64,000 nucleotides of DNA from CAWJNF01 sp963844235 (GTDB taxonomy: Bacteria > Actinomycetota > Thermoleophilia > Gaiellales > Gaiellaceae), in contig CAWJNF010000006.1 in assembly GCA_963844235.1 (NCBI GenBank), positions 292,733 through 356,732 of the forward strand. Reading direction: 5' to 3'. The notes under the pieces were generated by a model, which saw only the letters and a program-made list of their open reading frames with translations, searched no databases and was not told the origin of the DNA. Position numbers and translations under genes: made by a program. Each line of letters starts with the position of its first letter. Position 1 is the first letter of the stretch. Below are positions 63,264 through 64,000 of the stretch, in pieces.

Positions 63264-63947
63264 ATGAAGGCAGGAAGGATCGCACTGTTCATCGCCGGAA
63301 GCCTCGCCGCCGCTCTCGCGGCCGGGTTCCTGGCCGGCGCCGTCTGGGTCCACAACGCCAACACCGACTCGGCCGGCTACATCGTCACCGACGACCACCG
63401 AGTCCAGACCGTCACCCACGCCCTCGCATCCCACGACCTCGACGTCGACAGCGACTTCGACTGGGTCCTCGACCGCGGCCCGGAGCTGCGCGTCAGCGGC
63501 GAGAGCAGCAAGCCGCTCTTCATCGGCATTGCCCGCAGCGACGACGTCGAGCGCTACCTGGCAGGCGTCGAGTACGACGAGGTCACCGACTTCGACATCG
63601 ACCCCCTGACGCTGACCACCGAACGCCACGCCGGCACCAACAGCCCCGCCGCTCCTGCCGGCCAGACCATCTGGGCGGCTAGCGTCGAGGGAACCGGCCC
63701 CCAGACGCTCGACTGGGACGCCGAAGGCGGTGAGTGGTCGGTCGTCGTCATGAACGCCGACGGCAGTGCGGCCGTCGATGCCGAGCTCACCTTCGGCGCT
63801 CACATCCCCCACCTGACCTGGATCGGCATCGGCGGCGCCGTCGGCGGAGCACTCCTCCTCGCCGCCGCAGCGGGCCTCATCTACCTCGGCGCCCGCCCGA
63901 CACCGCGGCGCCCGCTCGCAGCCACCCCCGCAGCCCCCGCTGCCTAG
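63264..63947 (+). CDS. membrane-anchored protein, target-like neighbour of the two-component pair
   Basis: A 227-residue protein with an N-terminal membrane segment or uncleaved signal (LFIAGSLAAALAAGFLAGAV), an extracytoplasmic beta-rich domain (~30-185; WVLDRGPELRVSGESSKPLF, DWDAEGGEWSVVVMNADGSA) and a C-terminal membrane segment (IGIGGAVGGALLLAAAAGLI) with a short Pro-rich cytoplasmic tail. GAAAGGA precedes ATG 63264. Proteins of this plan commonly sit beside NarL-type pairs in actinobacteria. It may be the sensed component or the main target. No enzymatic motif is seen. Confidence 0.82.
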   Translation: MKAGRIALFIAGSLAAALAAGFLAGAVWVHNANTDSAGYIVTDDHRVQTVTHALASHDLDVDSDFDWVLDRGPELRVSGESSKPLFIGIARSDDVERYLAGVEYDEVTDFDIDPLTLTTERHAGTNSPAAPAGQTIWAASVEGTGPQTLDWDAEGGEWSVVVMNADGSAAVDAELTFGAHIPHLTWIGIGGAVGGALLLAAAAGLIYLGARPTPRRPLAATPAAPAA

Positions 63948-63968
63948 CCGGCAACGCGGCGAGCACCC

Positions 63969-64000
63969 ACTAGAGGCCGGGCCGTGACCCGGCCTCTAGT
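63969..64000 (+). terminator. hairpin terminator after the membrane protein
   Basis: ACTAGAGGCCGGG-CCGTGA-CCCGGCCTCTAGT forms a perfect 13-bp stem ending at the window edge; any T tract would lie outside. Confidence 0.8.

Overview
The window is high-GC DNA that reads as an actinobacterial chromosome. The codon use, the secreted proteins with Ig-like or PKD linkers, and a family of polysaccharide genes typical of Thermoleophilia-type soil actinobacteria suggest a member of that class (Gaiellales/Solirubrobacterales). This placement is an inference, because the window has no rRNA gene. Several genes carry single-base frameshifts, so either real gene decay or residual assembly error must be kept in mind.

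Left flank (1-7.1 kb), mostly housekeeping: the 3' end of a 2-oxoglutarate dehydrogenase E1 gene, a cold-shock protein with its own terminator, two convergent M23-peptidase-like paralogs separated by a palindromic 117-bp tandem repeat, a cyclic-nucleotide-binding-domain protein, a LOG-family phosphoribohydrolase, a dihydropyrimidinase/hydantoinase, a coiled-coil protein and a small unknown protein, then a decayed RTX-repeat fragment.

Repeat-rich secreted-protein block (7.8-18.7 kb): two copies of a GT2 gene lie head to head as an inverted repeat. One is broken by a frameshift; the other is fused to a long tail of PPGQ heptads. Between them is a tandem pair of secreted GH16-like proteins. A large secreted PQQ-type sugar dehydrogenase follows. 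All three secreted proteins carry the same beta-sandwich module, four copies in total.

Polysaccharide island (18.7-59.5 kb): many glycosyltransferases (GT2, GT4, GT61), two flippases of the MOP type, a polytopic candidate polymerase/GT-C protein, an ABC exporter, a sulfotransferase, two NodB deacetylases, a pyruvyltransferase, FkbM and class I methyltransferases, and two APH-fold kinase-like proteins. The genes run in short coupled sets of alternating orientation rather than one operon. They look like the machinery for building, decorating and exporting one or more cell-surface glycans. I see no priming glycosyl-phosphate transferase and no nucleotide-sugar synthesis genes here. From 45.1 to 50.9 kb the genes are heavily frameshifted (GT4, pyruvyltransferase and a transferase-like gene).

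Right flank (58.1-64 kb): a serine-recombinase remnant, an Asp-box protein, a tRNA 5'-half remnant and a truncated LuxR HTH fragment mark what looks like an island edge. An intact NarL-type two-component pair follows, diverging from a membrane protein that ends at a strong terminator.
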